From: Metopolophium dirhodum
Lineage: Eukaryota > Arthropoda > Insecta > Hemiptera > Aphididae
Length of the DNA: 64,000 nt
Direction: 5' to 3'
Assembly (NCBI RefSeq): GCF_019925205.1
Contig: NC_083565.1
Location: forward strand, 26,378,241-26,442,240
Both the position numbers and the translations under genes were made by a program. This document shows positions 39,901 to 49,084 of this stretch, piece after piece. Positions within the stretch are counted from its first letter, which is position 1; each line of letters starts with the position of its first letter. Under the pieces are notes generated by a model. It was not told the DNA's origin. It searched no databases and saw only the letters and a program-made list of their open reading frames with translations.

Positions 39901-42900
39901 ATTTTTTATAAGATATCCCGTAAAAATTTTAATAAATTGTATTATCTACTATCGAGTATATATTTCATCCACACATGACTCTTACCTCTCATGTTCCAAG
40001 AGTTTTTTAGTCAGCGACTCTTTCTTTTTGTCCCTCCTTAGTGTCATATTCTTTTCAAGATTGTCTCGTTCTTGTTGCAACTTTATCGTGAGAACTTTTT
40101 GTTCATCCGGCCGTTTTCTTTTCGTTTGAAGTTCTTTCTCAAAACGTATGGTCAGCCTTTCCAATTCTTTTTCCCATTCGTTCTACACGTCATCATAATA
40201 CCAAAATGTAAAAAAAAAAACATGAATTTAAATATGAATATTTTTGTTCACTTTGACAATTTCTAAATTTGAGTTAAAACAATTAAAAAATGTTTATGAT
40301 AATTATTATTCTCACGTTTATCTCTTCCTTTATACGAATGTCTTCGGCTTCCCGTTGCTTCGCAAACTTCCTGTACAAATCGTCTTCTTCTTTACGATGT
40401 TTCATTTCTAACCTAGTCTGTTCATCTTTATCCTATAAATACATAAAATAAAAAAAACAATTATTAACAAAATATAATAGTAAACTTAAGTCGTAAAAAT
40501 AACTAACTTGAAGTTTTGACATTATGAATAGACACTAAGTTTAGAATCAATATTCTATGTTTGGGCCTAAATAAAATATTGGTGAAGTGCGGACAAAACT
40601 ACTTTTATACCTATACATTATATATTTTTTAATTAATGAAGAAAGTAAACTTAAATACATTTTAATAGTTGTTGTAAAATATTTAATATATATATTAAAT
40701 AAAATTCCCCCAAACTTTTAGTCTGCAATCACTGCAAAATAAATATTAAAAAATACTCGACAGTCTATTTTTCGTTTTAAATTAATACACAGTCAATATT
40801 ATAATCTCAGCCTTACAGACAAGCTCCGTTAGATACCTACGGTTGTTGCCTTATATAGTATTGGTGTCGGAGGATTATTTGAAGCAATAATTAATACGCA
40901 CATCCGTTTCTCGTGTAACACGACATTGGTGAATTCCACACAGATCGGTGGCAAGAACGATTATTTAAGATGCGATTGCATAGCCGAAAATGCTTATCGA
41001 AAATAAATTAAGGGGAGAGGAAAAAGACGATCCCGCGGGAAACAGCCGGGTAGGTCTTCGAAATCGTTGTAATAGTGAGATGACTCGTACTTTACGACCG
41101 TTCAATTTATATAACATATAGGTACCTAGGTAGGTACTCGCAATACTTAATATATTATTAAGGTACCGCTGGTCGCAAAAATACCGCGGCACCCAGCAGT
41201 AATCGCACCTACTTATACCATATACGGTAACCACTTACCAAATTAAACTGTACGTAGGTACCAATGTACCATATAATATGTACGCATACCGCGTGCCCGG
41301 CCGTACCAATATATTATTGTGAACGCGTATACCTACGCGTCTGTCAACGTACGGCGTAGGTATATACCGTGTATACCGTATTCCTACCTGGCTACCTCAC
41401 GATTATAATATACGCGTACGACATGATACATATTGACTCGTGTGCGCGCCGTGTGTACCTACTACTAGCCATATACATTGGTTTACAATAACAATAATAA
41501 TAATAATAATAATAAAATGCGTGTATATGTATATAAATAGGTGTGTGACCGGCTGACCTTAATATCGCGGTGCCTTGGTATTGACATTGTACAAACACGT
41601 AAATTTCGTGCCGATTTTTCACGCCTGTAAATCACCCAACTCTATACAACACATCAGTATTCTCCCGGCGTGCCACATAATATTATTACCATCACTGTAC
41701 TATATAGTGTATATATATATATGTATTATATATACCATATAATATGATGGGTATGTACTATGTATATATCATACATATATAATACTACTGCAGACGAAGG
41801 TACGTCTAATATTCGCACACCGGGCCACTGACGCCACTCGTCCAAGTCGTATATGTAGGTGTGCAATGTGTACTTAGTAATTAGGTGTGGGATAGTTAAT
41901 ATTACATATTATATGCAATCAACGTCAAGTCCAATTCATATATATTCGATTTTCTAAATCGTACATTGAATATTTGTTTAATTCTTTTATCGAGAGATCA
42001 ATGTTCCGAAATGTCGATCGTCGCGACAATATTAAAAAGTTTTCAAAAAATAAACGAAACCCTGCATTAAACATGATCATTGCATTATTGACAATTGCTA
42101 AATAATATTATCAACCTTTTTTTATCGGATTGAAAGAAAAAATGCCAACTACAAAATAGACGGAAAAAAGCAGTTTTATTAGATATTAACGCGTGTGAGG
42201 AGAAAAAAATTTCACCGACCGTTTTAGCCCGCGGGGCCTAAATGCCTGAAAAGTCCAAAATGAAAAAGAAAACAACATTACTCCCATGCAGCGCGCGGGG
42301 GGGGGGGGGAGGAGGGATATAAAATTCGTAGACGTGCGTCGAAACAAAACCGGTTCACGGCGCGGTTGGACGAAGAAAGTAATACACATAATATATATAT
42401 ACATGTAGGTACCCACAATGTGAGTTAATAATATTATATATATGTATGTAATATTATTATTGTATATCCATAGGGAGGTGATGATTGAAGCATGACGTCA
42501 TGGATACACAATACGTTTCGGGGTAAGTTCGGCAACATCGCACTTTAATATACATTTACCGTGTTGAGTCATTGTATACCTAGTTTTTATTCGAATTTTT
42601 AATTGACTAAAACAGGAAACGGCCGCGTTGCTCAACGTCCAATAACAGTGATAATAATAATAATAATATATTATAATGCTGTACTGCAGCAGTGCAGCAG
42701 CAGCAGTATTGCATACAACAAATTAAGAATGCTCGAGCGTGTGATTTGGAGTTTCAGAGGCGTACTCAAGGGTTTGAACCCCCCCCCCCCCCTACAATGA
42801 CCTCACTAACCGGTGCACTTTTGTGCGTTCTTGCTTAGCTTATACATAATATTATAATTTATAATTCACAGGAGCAATTTTCTAAACAAAATTTTTTAAG

Positions 42901-44782
42901 AAGGAGTTACTCCAGGAGTTTATTACATTGTTATACATTTAGCAGTGATGATCACTAATTATTAGTGTGAATTAAAATCGCTCGGCACGAAATGCGGAGC
43001 GTTCGCTGCATAGTGCGTATCGGACGTTTCAAGAACATTATAATGGCGCGCGTAATTCGTGCGATTTATACGATCGTCGGCCGCGACTACTGCACAACGA
43101 TCGCGGGAGATAGCGTTACGCCTTTTTCGGCATCACCGTAGTACACAATATTATGCGCGTACAACCGCATACCGTACGTTTTTTTTTCTGGGTTAAAATG
43201 AAAATCCGAAAATCGTGAAATATTGTGCGCCACGCGCAGTCGCATCGTTTAAAATAATAATAACATAGGTACCTACCTATAACCTACCTACCTACATCTT
43301 CTATACATAAATTATGTATGGTTTATCGTTTACTTTTTGCGAAAATACATGTTTTTTTTTTAATCGTGTAGTCTTGGAATTCAACGGTTGCGTGACAGTC
43401 GTCTTTGACTACTGTATATATATATATATAAAATCCTTGGAATGCTTCACATATTATACACATAATATAATAGAGGACACATGTTTAAACCGTGTTTTTC
43501 ACGATTCATTTAATGTCCCTAAATATTCTTATTGTTTAGATTTTTAGAAAAGGTACCTAGTGCAAAAAAAAAATAATAAAATACAATACATTATTATTTA
43601 GTGTGACCTGCACGATATCCATTAAATATTATTTCATAATATTAAAATATATGTTCTTTTCTAATGTATCGTTAACGTCTATAAAATTGAGTTATTATTA
43701 TAATAATATATTTTAATGCCACATCAATGATTAATGTATGGACTTTATTTTCGTTGTTTGTTAAACTCGAAAACTTCTTGTGTTTTTTTTAAAAATAGTA
43801 TTTTACAGTATACAAGTTCGCCATATTAGTATTATCAATTATCACACAAACGAATTTTCAATTTAAAATTATTATGACCCAATAACTTAAAAAATTGTGA
43901 CGAAAAAAGATATTTTCAAAAACGTAATCACTTTTTGAGATAATGTGTATTATAAGTTAAACGAATCGCCCAGTATATATGTTTTATTTTATGGGATAGT
44001 GCGTGAGGCGATTACAGCCGTATATTTCACCATAGATATACTGTAGGAAATATCAAGTGCCTCAAGGACACAACTAATCTAATTTGTTCAATATAGCTAT
44101 GGTTTTGTGTGAAAAGCGTCTAAACGAACACGGTTAAACTTAACCTAACCTGACTTGTATAGGTATATCGTTCGTGTCTATGGTAATGAATAATGATATA
44201 CCTGTACATTTTAAAACTGCAGGTACATATTATAACAGTGTATTGCTATCGTCGTCGGTAATACGATGAAGATGGTTTTGTTTTCTGTTAACCACGGTGA
44301 TTATCTTTTTGCATAATATCATATGTCCTTGTGGTGTTGTGCTAGGTTTCTAGTACTTGTAGGCCGAAAAGACCTAACCCACGTCCCCGCTGCGAAAACG
44401 GCGTACCTACACATGCGATGGAATGTGTCACATACACATGATATTTTATTGTTATACATATATAGGTAGATATTATATACGTCTACAGCGAATTCGTGAC
44501 GGTTGTTAAAGTCACCGCGGTGTCGCTCGCAGTCAAATTATTATATTATATTGTTCTAACGTTTACATGCGGACGTCGAACTAAAAAATAATATTATGTT
44601 AAATCAACTCTCATTACCGCAATTTTTTTTTTTTAATTTCACAAAAATCGAATCGACTCAGTAATGTATTTTTTTTATTTTTTATTTTTTTCGTCCACCG
44701 CATCTTCTTTTTCGTTTATTATTATTATTATTCGTATTGTAATTCCGTTTCAATATTTACCGTATCTAATACACTGTGTGGT

Positions 44783-44817
<35 letters not shown>

Positions 44818-47800
44818 TATATATGAGCCAAATAAAGCGTGAACTAGAAAAATAAATTGCAATAGGTCTGCGCACCGCAGCCAGAGAGAACCGCAAAATT
44901 CTAAAAGAACACTGTCATTGCACTTCATTCCCCGAGTCGACATTCCATTCACCACGCGCAACGATCGGTACGCTACCTGCACCTCCGCCACCGATGTATC
45001 TATATAGTCGTTGTCGTCGGCTATTATTTACTATTATACTATGTGTGTGTGTGTGTACACGAGAGAGAGAGAGAGAGACTATCAAAATAATACCAAAATT
45101 AATAGAAGTGTTGTACGTATATAATAATGATATATAATATATATATATAAAAACGTTGGGTCTTCGCTTTTCTACCGAATTTATACGCTCGTAATGAAAT
45201 TAATCGTCATGATTTTCAGGGCGACGGCGTTGAATACCTATACACAATATATTTCCTTAATTTTATTCTCGCCACCTGCAGGCTTGCGCGTTGCATTTGG
45301 GTACCTATTCTTATTTTTTTTTTTCCGATGTTCGTATATGGCTTGAACCACAGCTGGGATGGCGCCCAGTCATTTCCGACCGATTACAACAGCCCAACAG
45401 CCGAACGATTTTGTTTTCACTTAGAAAACTTCCTGCTTCCTGGACCGTTTGAAAATTAAATTCGCCTTATTCGCTTTCTTATTTGGTAAACGATATCAGC
45501 AAAATATGACCCGTCATAATGTTTTTTTAAAAATTATATCATGATTTTTCTAAGTAAAATAAAATTATCTTTAAAACTAACAAATTTTTTTTAATATATT
45601 ATCACTTTTTATATAAAGTGAAATAAGTTAAATGAGGTGAAATTGTTCAATACACAGGTATACGAGAAAAAAAACAGATTACTCGATATTAAAATTAAAC
45701 TCTTATTGTGAACAATGTAATAAAAACAATAATAATTAATATTGTTTATGATTTTTCAATTCGGTATATTTATAAGTAATATTAGGTATTACACATTATT
45801 TAATCTATATATTTTGCTTTTTTGAAATTAAATACACAAAACAAAACGTTTCAATACCAGAATATTGTAAATGTCCTACCAATGTTATTGGTATGTACCT
45901 ATACATATTATACCGACAGGCTTCTATACTATCATTTTTTTATTTAACCAGAATAAAATAATTGTTTTTGTTCTTACTCTATTGATTATTTCATTGACGT
46001 TAAATAAAATGAGAAAATTGTACTTAATTGTATTTAACAGCAGTACCTACTACTTTCCTTCCGAGAGTAGCAAATAACTATAGAGTTCTAAGAATCCAGT
46101 ATTAAGTGAAATACTCACACACATTGACATAATACTGATAATTGATGGAGCATTTAACTATTGGGTAAATGTTTTTCTTTTAGCTTTAATGGAACTGATG
46201 TGTTGAAAAAAACTATTAGTGAATGACAAATAATGATAATAATGAAGCGTATCATATGTATTTTGCAGGTTTTTTTTAAAAAAAAAAAAATAGAAGAAGC
46301 ACGGAATAACCGATAACGGGTGTTACATTATATGTATTTTTTTTTAAACTGCTTTAGGATATAAACAATTTAATTTTGGGTTATCTAATTAACTAATTTA
46401 TCAATGAATTACACCCAAACCATAATATTATATAATAATTCAAAATCATATAATCCTTCCATTATTTATATTTTATATTTAACACATTATACATCATGAG
46501 TAAACAATATGAGTATATTATGACATAAACGTTACTAGTTAGGTATTCGAAGTTTAGAATAATATTTATGACTGCTTTGTGAAGTCGTAAAAACAATTAG
46601 TAATAAATTCGATGGCAAATCGATTTTTGTACATAAAGATAAATTGCATTAACGATGCTATACAACACAGATTTTCTTCTACTTTTAACACTTTATATGC
46701 ATAGTAGATACTGTAAGTAGGTACTACAGACTTAAATTTCAACATATTTCAATTATGGGAAAAACGATTGACGAACGATGTACATATAATAGAAAGAGGT
46801 TTGGGTGTTAATGTTCTAAGCATTCCAAACGTGTGCAACGCGTGACTCGAGTATATTACGTAAAATAATCTAAAAAGACCTTTCGCCGATTCTTAATTGT
46901 TTTAACCACAAATGGTTCGCACACATGATGAGTATACACGTAAGTATAATAATGTATTCGTTGTATTGTTTCGTGTTATGCAAATGATGTAAGTACACGC
47001 GTACATGCAGACTAAACATTCGAAAATAAATTAAATAGACAGAAAAAAAACATAGTAGGTGCCTCCTATAAAATATACATCGAAAACTATTAAGCATTTC
47101 AATGTTCAATGCATACAATATTATATATTTATATAGGTGCATAATTGACCTATATATCCATAAAAATATAAGGGCCGAATAATTGATCGTATAATTGTAT
47201 TTATTCGACGGAGAAGATTGTTGTATATATATCTTGAATTATAAAATTTACAGCAAGTTTAATATCCGTGCGCTTTTATATAGACGGAAATAAGGAATTA
47301 GGAAGAGATTACAAAAACTTCCTTATACAGACTGTTTCAATAAAATTATATACGTACCATCATGAAGTAGTAAATTTAGGTACCATTTATATACAATCCT
47401 GTATATTCCTCTAGAGTCTAGTTGTAAAATACGGGATGGATATAACTTATAGAACCATCGTTAGATACGTTTATACGTATCACGTACCAATGTATATAAA
47501 TATAATATTATATTATACACCGGGTGCCGGGTACTGATATATCTCAGTGTTTGTCTCCGTCGATACATTTTTTTTCAATTAAAACTTTACGTAGGTAGGT
47601 ATTAAAATGTGTCATTTACTCTTATTAGAAATAATGTTTTATTTACTTATACTCAATGTTTGCGTTGATATTCCATAGATCACTAATTTAAAATTTCTAA
47701 AATCAATTACTTTGTTACCTAAAAAAATGTTTGGTTTCAGTATAGGCACTTGCGCCGAGACACGTGCAAAGAGGTGCCAATGTCACTAGGGCCAATGTCA

Positions 47801-49084
47801 CTACAGTGAGATTAACAAAATTAATAATAATACATACTAATAACGACTAATAAGTAGTTGGTAGGTACATATACTTAAAATAATTAATAATATAGGTACC
47901 TATTAGTAGGTATAATTTATAATTTGTAGGTATACGATAAGTACCTTATAATGTTATTGTTTATATATAAATCAAAAATGATTTAAAAATTAATAACTGT
48001 ATAAATACGCACGTACGTATTACGATACAAGCGTATGTTCGGTTAACTTTGAGATAATATTATTTAAGGGGAAGTTAGCCCCCTACATTTTGAGAAATTG
48101 TATGGAAAAGTATGTCTACCGCGTACGGCGCCCAAAAACACACAATATAATAATTAGCAGGGCTGTGAATTTAACGCACTAAAAAACCTTAAAAAATGCA
48201 TTAAAAATGTCAAAAAAAATGCAATCAAATATGCATTTATGCATTACACATTTATTAATTATACATCGGAACACTCACCAAATAACAGTGTATGGGCTTC
48301 TCCCGGATGCCGTTCTTGTTCGGGTACGATTTGTGGAGTTCGGTGGCGCGGAGCGCGTGCGCAATGTGCAGCGCCGAGGCGTCGAACCGGCCGTACTGGT
48401 AACCGGTGTCCGGGGTGGACGAGCCGATGTACGGCACCGGTAGCGGCGACTGCGCGCGGTTGTTGGGCGTCGAGCCGTTGAGGTGCTGCTTGATGTTGAG
48501 CGCCTCGGCGTCGAACGTGCCCTTGCCGCTGCCGCGTATCTGGTCGTTGACGTACGTCGTCGACTTGGGCACGTTCAGCGCGCTCCTGATGCCCACCGAC
48601 GTGCCGTCCAGGTGGCCCGGCCCGATTTTCGGCACGTGGCTCGAACAGTACACCTCCTTGTCCTCCTGCCGGTGCTGGTTGTTGTAGTACGTCTTCAGCG
48701 TCAGCTTCGTACCGCACACGACGCACTTGAAGCATCCGCTGTGGAAGAACGTGAAGTCCTTGAGCGGGCCCACCCGGTCCACCTGGTACACCGTCTGGTA
48801 GCATCGCAGGCACGTGCTCTCGTAAAAGTTCGACCGGTACATGGTGCTGCAGCGCGAGCCCCTGCAGTATTGCAGTCGGGGCGACGGGGGCAGCGAGATC
48901 GTGCGCGTTATATCACAATAATATGGTCGGCGGCCCCTCGCATCATTATATTATTCTTATCGTATCGGAAATCATATACCTAGGTAGCGTATAACGATTT
49001 AGTGTGATAAACGATCAATGAACTGCACCAGTGACCTTACGCTAGACCGCGGTTGCGGGTGAACGTCGTCGTCGTCGTCGAGGC
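10795..49084 (-). CDS. hil: hillarin: LIM domain plus transglutaminase-like (KY-family) protein, split gene, N-terminus missing
   Basis: Twelve minus-strand exons (listed separately) join with GT-AG introns and matching phases into 869 codons ending in TAA. Counting from the first exon found: a single LIM zinc finger at about residues 32-90, a basic/acidic coiled coil at about 210-330, a transglutaminase-like core at about 405-545, and KY-type beta-rich repeats to the end with a His-rich stretch at 825-841. This domain order and the text of the conserved blocks match insect hillarin, the relative of vertebrate kyphoscoliosis peptidase. Family knowledge places it at the cortical cytoskeleton, where it interacts with septins and affects cytokinesis and neuronal development. 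The core cysteine is retained (KRLCSYAGL, residue 478), but the usual His and Asp positions read Asn510 and Gln525, so enzymatic activity is doubtful. Introns range from about 0.2 to 20.5 kb. The initiator Met was not identified with certainty, so the gene probably reaches beyond 55 kb. Confidence 0.93.
11152..11836 (-). other. hillarin intron J-K
   Basis: AT-rich; begins with CAGGGTGTAACAGATAGAAC-type repeat text at 11310 and ends near GATCAGGTCTTTTTAATACTCC, likely one degenerate repeat. Confidence 0.45.
11837..12094 (-). CDS. hil: hillarin exon J, KY-type repeat
   Basis: 258 nt, phase 0 both ends, donor CATCAG|gtatgt. It encodes SVLGNIVSFRVHAPNSGAFL, continues through EYLTGEPMKFKSVCKFKI, and ends ATRLFGLIPISHQ. 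The acceptor (tatggttcaag) is unusual because a (TG)n run occupies the place of the pyrimidine tract. Confidence 0.92.
12105..12120 (+). repeat. (AC)8 microsatellite abutting hillarin exon J
   Basis: On the transcribed strand this is (TG)n, ending about 10 bases before the exon J acceptor. Confidence 0.95.
12222..12382. mobile_element. hAT-like MITE, 161 bp
   Basis: Left end CAGTGGCGCCGATC and right end read inward CAGTGACGCCGAAC, with near-matching flanks AATACATA and CCTACATA (6 of 8). Inserted in the hillarin intron between exons I and J. Confidence 0.7.
12382..13149 (-). other. hillarin intron I-J, remainder
   Basis: AT-rich DNA between the MITE at 12222-12382 and exon I. Only short spurious open frames on both strands, no coding composition. 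Confidence 0.6.
13150..13280 (-). CDS. hil: hillarin exon I, KY-type repeat
   Basis: 131 nt, acceptor cgatttcag, donor ATGCAG|gtatag, phase 1 in and 0 out. It encodes GAATVRIAIPTNMQSNLIFH, then YNLKFYESEGDTYDGVSLKR and FVMQ; beta-rich repeat of the C-terminal region. Confidence 0.9.
13281..15028 (-). other. hillarin intron H-I
   Basis: AT-rich. A degenerate repeat around 14290-14450 (AGGAAAATCAGTTCC and CAGATGCTCTAACTTCTAAG) appears related in inverse to CAGGGTGTAACAGATAGAAC at 11310 in intron J-K. No other structure. Confidence 0.5.
15029..15237 (-). CDS. hil: hillarin exon H
   Basis: 209 nt, acceptor tttggcag, donor ACAG|gtaata, phase 2 in and 1 out. It encodes YEYDDHYFLTDPREFIYEFF, then PLQPEWQLLKNPITQRDFED and a Phe/Tyr-rich end up to AVMYTDAT. 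The DPxEFIYEFFPxQPEWQLL block is the typical segment after the core in the KY/hillarin family. Confidence 0.92.
15855..16073 (-). CDS. hil: hillarin exon G, transglutaminase-like core
   Basis: 219 nt, acceptor atgcgcag, donor TTTAAG|gttagc. It begins YAGLHCVVIKGYSKSAGY and contains FRNSWNAVYV followed by GAWRFVQCNWGARHLVN. In active transglutaminase-like domains the block reads H-x-W-N and then V-D-x-T-W. Here the His position is Asn510 and the Asp position is Gln525, while both tryptophans are conserved. Confidence 0.93.
16136..16601. mobile_element. hAT-like MITE rich in GTTAA motifs, about 466 bp
   Basis: Ends CGAGGCTAGGCA and, read inward, CAAGGCTGGGCA, flanked by CTAAATTT and CTAAATTA with two extra bases on the left side. 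The interior is packed with GTTAA/TTAAC words on both strands and with AACTCGTTAA blocks near each end. It sits in the short intron between hillarin exons F and G. Confidence 0.65.
16747..16890 (-). CDS. hil: hillarin exon F, transglutaminase-like core with the conserved Cys
   Basis: 144 nt, acceptor ttatctag, donor TGCAG|gtacgt. It reads TIFRWITVKNLNTMNFDD, then RGDTPMGLLRGIKHGTES, ending HVLFKRLC. The final Cys (residue 478) followed by SYAGL from the next exon matches the nucleophile position of the transglutaminase-like fold. Confidence 0.92.
17235..17317 (-). CDS. hil: hillarin exon E
   Basis: 83 nt, acceptor attcacag, donor GCCAG|gtaata. It encodes VAQEDQKTFTDLVRMLVGKC and then GSDIEKA, phase 0 in and 2 out. 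It corresponds to the helix leading into the transglutaminase-like core. Confidence 0.88.
17562..17708. mobile_element. hAT-like MITE, about 147 bp
   Basis: The right end read inward is CTGTGGCGTAGACAGGAATT, a common aphid MITE end; the left end CATGGTGGGAG is degenerate. Flanks ATCGTATA and ATTGTATT agree at 6 of 8. Inner G/C runs (TTTGGGGGATA and TTCCCCCCTCCC) are typical. Confidence 0.55.
17709..19221 (-). other. hillarin intron D-E, remainder
   Basis: AT-rich, no recognisable feature beyond the MITE at 17562-17708. Confidence 0.6.
19222..19489 (-). CDS. hil: hillarin exon D, linker before transglutaminase-like core
   Basis: 268 nt, acceptor gtttgcag, donor TCG|gtaaga, phase 2 in and 0 out. 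It encodes RAATAALVEKQSSEMLELIN, then an acidic stretch (DDSTIPDETAEALND), a Pro-rich hinge (GKAPLPPSP) and a segment ending EFAHIDQIAIS. GC-rich compared with the flanking introns. Confidence 0.9.
19863..20511. mobile_element. hAT-type MITE, 649 bp, perfect 15-bp TIR and 8-bp TSD
   Basis: Ends CAGTGCCGCAACTAG and its exact reverse complement CTAGTTGCGGCACTG, flanked by the 8-bp duplication AGTATATG at 19855-19862 and 20512-20519. Subterminal G/C-rich blocks (GGGGCCC type) frame an AT-rich core with no transposase frame. It lies upstream of exon D within the hillarin 20.5-kb intron. The perfect TSD suggests a fairly recent insertion. Confidence 0.92.
23221..23450. other. GC-rich island in the large hillarin intron
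   Basis: About 230 bp of high GC. The minus strand has a long open frame (starting TWLGRSRSRG after an acceptor-like attaacag, ending at TCCG|gtaatc), and the plus strand has a 69-codon frame. The minus frame does not fit the phase of the neighbouring hillarin exons, so neither is called as a gene. Confidence 0.3.
24037..24593. mobile_element. MITE with perfect 19-bp TIR, about 557 bp
   Basis: Starts CTAAAGACCGGATTTATAT and ends with its exact reverse complement. Flanks TTATAAGT and TTATAACA agree at 6 of 8, suggesting an 8-bp hAT-type duplication. The interior repeats 'gagaatatttta' and 'tgcatattt' words. A second left end of the same family (TAAAGACCGGATTTAT) stands alone at about 19526. 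Confidence 0.75.
24896..24912 (+). repeat. (TA)n microsatellite
   Basis: Perfect TA run within AT-rich intron DNA. Confidence 0.9.
25481..25640 (+). mobile_element. SINE/LINE-like relic
   Basis: The phrase CGTCAAAATCGGTTCACCAG followed by TTTCGAAGCC and CAGATAAACAGAAGGTCAGA has the wording of insect non-LTR 3' ends. The short open frames across it are not considered genes. Confidence 0.4.
26640..27460. other. CpG-enriched intron stretch
   Basis: Scattered blocks (ACGTACGCGGCGGCG, AAGCGCGGCGGAATG, AGGCGCGCGCAGAG) with several overlapping short open frames on both strands. None has convincing splice signals with a phase that fits hillarin. Function unknown. Confidence 0.3.
31352..32814 (-). 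repeat. repeat unit, left arm of large inverted pair (1.46 kb)
   Basis: Minus-oriented copy of a dispersed aphid repeat whose ends are TTTTAGATTCTGAGTG and CCACTTATCCAC. It contains an internal direct duplication of about 545 bp: TGTCAAAATTTGAACTTTAA at about 31657 and again at about 32199, and a CTATAAATATCAAT-type block near 31790 and 32335. No transposase frame survives. Confidence 0.85.
32815..33314. other. 500-bp spacer between the inverted repeat units
   Basis: Partly GC-rich single-copy-looking DNA, including a CAGTGGCACAGCAAG word like a MITE end (33031) followed by G-rich sequence. An open frame of 100 codons on the minus strand has no recognisable product. Confidence 0.5.
33315..34783 (+). 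repeat. repeat unit, right arm of large inverted pair (1.47 kb)
   Basis: Plus-oriented copy, reverse complement of 31352-32814 with only scattered mismatches by eye. It runs from TTTTAGATTCTGAGTG at 33315 to CCACTTATCCAC at 34772-34783. Same internal 545-bp duplication. Confidence 0.85.
35706..36056 (+). mobile_element. non-LTR retrotransposon / SINE-like relic
   Basis: Opens TACTAGCTGTCCCGCCTAGC and closes with a segment (AAATAGGTCCAGCAGTTCCA followed by a TTTTATATAGAT end) resembling the 3' ends of RTE-like elements and derived SINEs common in insects. No coding frame remains. Confidence 0.45.
38080..38320. promoter_or_regulatory. CpG-rich block, candidate internal promoter region
   Basis: Dense CG dinucleotides (for example GCGCGATCG, GACGCCGCTGCGGCGC, GAAACGCGCGATGACG) in a surrounding of mostly A and T. 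It overlaps the candidate alternative first exon of hillarin. Confidence 0.35.
38219..38319 (-). CDS. hil: candidate alternative first exon of hillarin (short isoform)
   Basis: Within a CpG-rich block the minus strand has an ATG (38319, context acaaaATGATG) opening MMPPMDVMKLNPGRVCSLRW, staying open for 33 codons plus two bases to a consensus donor GTT TC|gtgagt. That phase (2) is exactly what the exon at 19489 needs, giving …SSRVS followed by AATAALVEK. The product would lack the LIM domain and coiled coil but keep the transglutaminase-like region. A (CA)n tract lies immediately upstream. This is inference from sequence alone; an overlapping frame is also open to the same donor but ends in the wrong phase. 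Confidence 0.35.
38325..38346 (+). repeat. (AC)11 microsatellite
   Basis: Perfect dinucleotide run next to the candidate alternative first exon at 38219-38319. Confidence 0.95.
39986..40182 (-). CDS. hil: hillarin exon, coiled coil
   Basis: 197 nt, acceptor gacgtgtag, donor GAGAG|gtaaga, phase 0 in and phase 2 out. It begins NEWEKELERLTIRFEKEL and continues as a Lys/Glu-rich coiled coil to KKLLEHER. The terminal AG completes an Arg codon with the first base of the exon at 19489, across an intron of about 20.5 kb. Confidence 0.9.
40316..40432 (-). CDS. hil: hillarin exon, start of coiled coil
   Basis: 117 nt, phase 0 at both ends, acceptor atttatag, donor AAC|gtgaga. It encodes 39 residues starting DKDEQTRLEMKHRKEEDDLY, highly charged and heptad-like. 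It joins directly to the LIM exon (…IHCYL|DKDE…) across a 7.8-kb intron. Confidence 0.9.
41489..41513 (+). repeat. (AAT)n microsatellite
   Basis: About eight AAT units. Confidence 0.9.
42686..42706 (+). repeat. CAG-rich tract
   Basis: CAGCAGTGCAGCAGCAGCAG with one interruption; no coding context. Confidence 0.85.
42755..42792. mobile_element. solitary hAT-like MITE end with C14 run
   Basis: CAGAGGCGTACTCAAGGGTT followed by a C run resembles the start of known aphid MITEs. No matching right end was found nearby, so it is either truncated or very degenerate. Confidence 0.35.
44783..44818 (+). repeat. compound (TG)n(TA)n microsatellite
   Basis: TG run followed directly by a TA run. Confidence 0.95.
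45042..45078 (+). repeat. (TG)n and (GA)n microsatellites
   Basis: TG run at 45042-45056 and GA run at 45061-45078. Confidence 0.95.
48159..48245. mobile_element. solitary MITE-like end just downstream of the LIM exon
   Basis: CAGGGCTGTGAATTTAACGC followed by repeated TGCATT/ATGCAT words, 35 bp from the LIM exon donor. The opposite end was not found. Confidence 0.35.
48279..48861 (-). CDS. hil: hillarin exon encoding the LIM domain
   Basis: 583-nt exon, strikingly GC-rich against its surroundings. The acceptor is ctgcag at 48863-48862 and the donor is TTG|gtgagt at 48278. It reads GSRCSTMYRSNFYESTC and then a complete LIM pattern: CLRC, then HSGC, FKC, VVC and finally CSSH, that is eight zinc ligands in the standard C-x2-C ... 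H-x2-C-x2-C-x2-C ... C-x2-H order. After the LIM comes a low-complexity linker holding two related segments (FDAEALNIKQHL and FDASALHIAHAL) that end in IHCYL. It exits in phase 0 into the coiled-coil exon. The Met at 48842 is in frame but internal. Long open frames on the opposite strand here are shadows of this exon. Confidence 0.93.
49041..49084 (-). CDS. hil: hillarin exon (Thr-rich lead before LIM)
   Basis: Acceptor ttttgcag, then 44 nt reading ASTTTTTFTRNRGL plus two bases, then donor gtaagg. The two leftover bases GC join the first G of the LIM exon to give Ala. It enters in phase 0, so at least one more coding exon with the start codon lies upstream. The ACG repeat produces the run of threonines. 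Confidence 0.75.

Larger units (their letters stand above)
19490..39985 (-). other. hillarin intron C-D, about 20.5 kb
   Basis: Holds the 649-bp and 557-bp MITEs, GC islands at 23.2 and 26.6-27.5 kb, the large inverted repeat pair, two non-LTR relics and the candidate alternative first exon. The stretches 20520-23220, 27460-31350 and 36060-38080 show only AT-rich DNA and short spurious frames. Confidence 0.75.
42180..43250. promoter_or_regulatory. two CpG-rich blocks with G13 run (42180-42410 and 42980-43250)
   Basis: CpG words such as GCGCGCGGG, CGGCGCGGTTGG, GGCGCGCG and CGGCCGCG in the intron between the LIM exon and the coiled-coil exon. No convincing exon with a matching phase was found, so these may be promoter or enhancer DNA, or old insertions. 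Confidence 0.2.
40433..48278 (-). other. hillarin intron between LIM exon and coiled-coil exon, about 7.8 kb
   Basis: AT-rich with several microsatellites, CpG-rich blocks at 42.2-43.25 kb and 44.87-45.0 kb, a CAG tract, G and C runs, and a short direct duplication (GCCAATGTCACT) at 47776-47805. No exon with matching phase found. Confidence 0.7.

Noticed and set aside
44664..44991. Open frames of 63 and 87 codons near microsatellites
   Set aside because: They run through TG/TA repeats; the minus frame has no donor that fits hillarin phases.
48207..48983. Long plus-strand open frames (78 to 166 codons)
   Set aside because: They are antisense or shifted shadows of the GC-rich LIM exon, which has a complete zinc-finger pattern on the minus strand.
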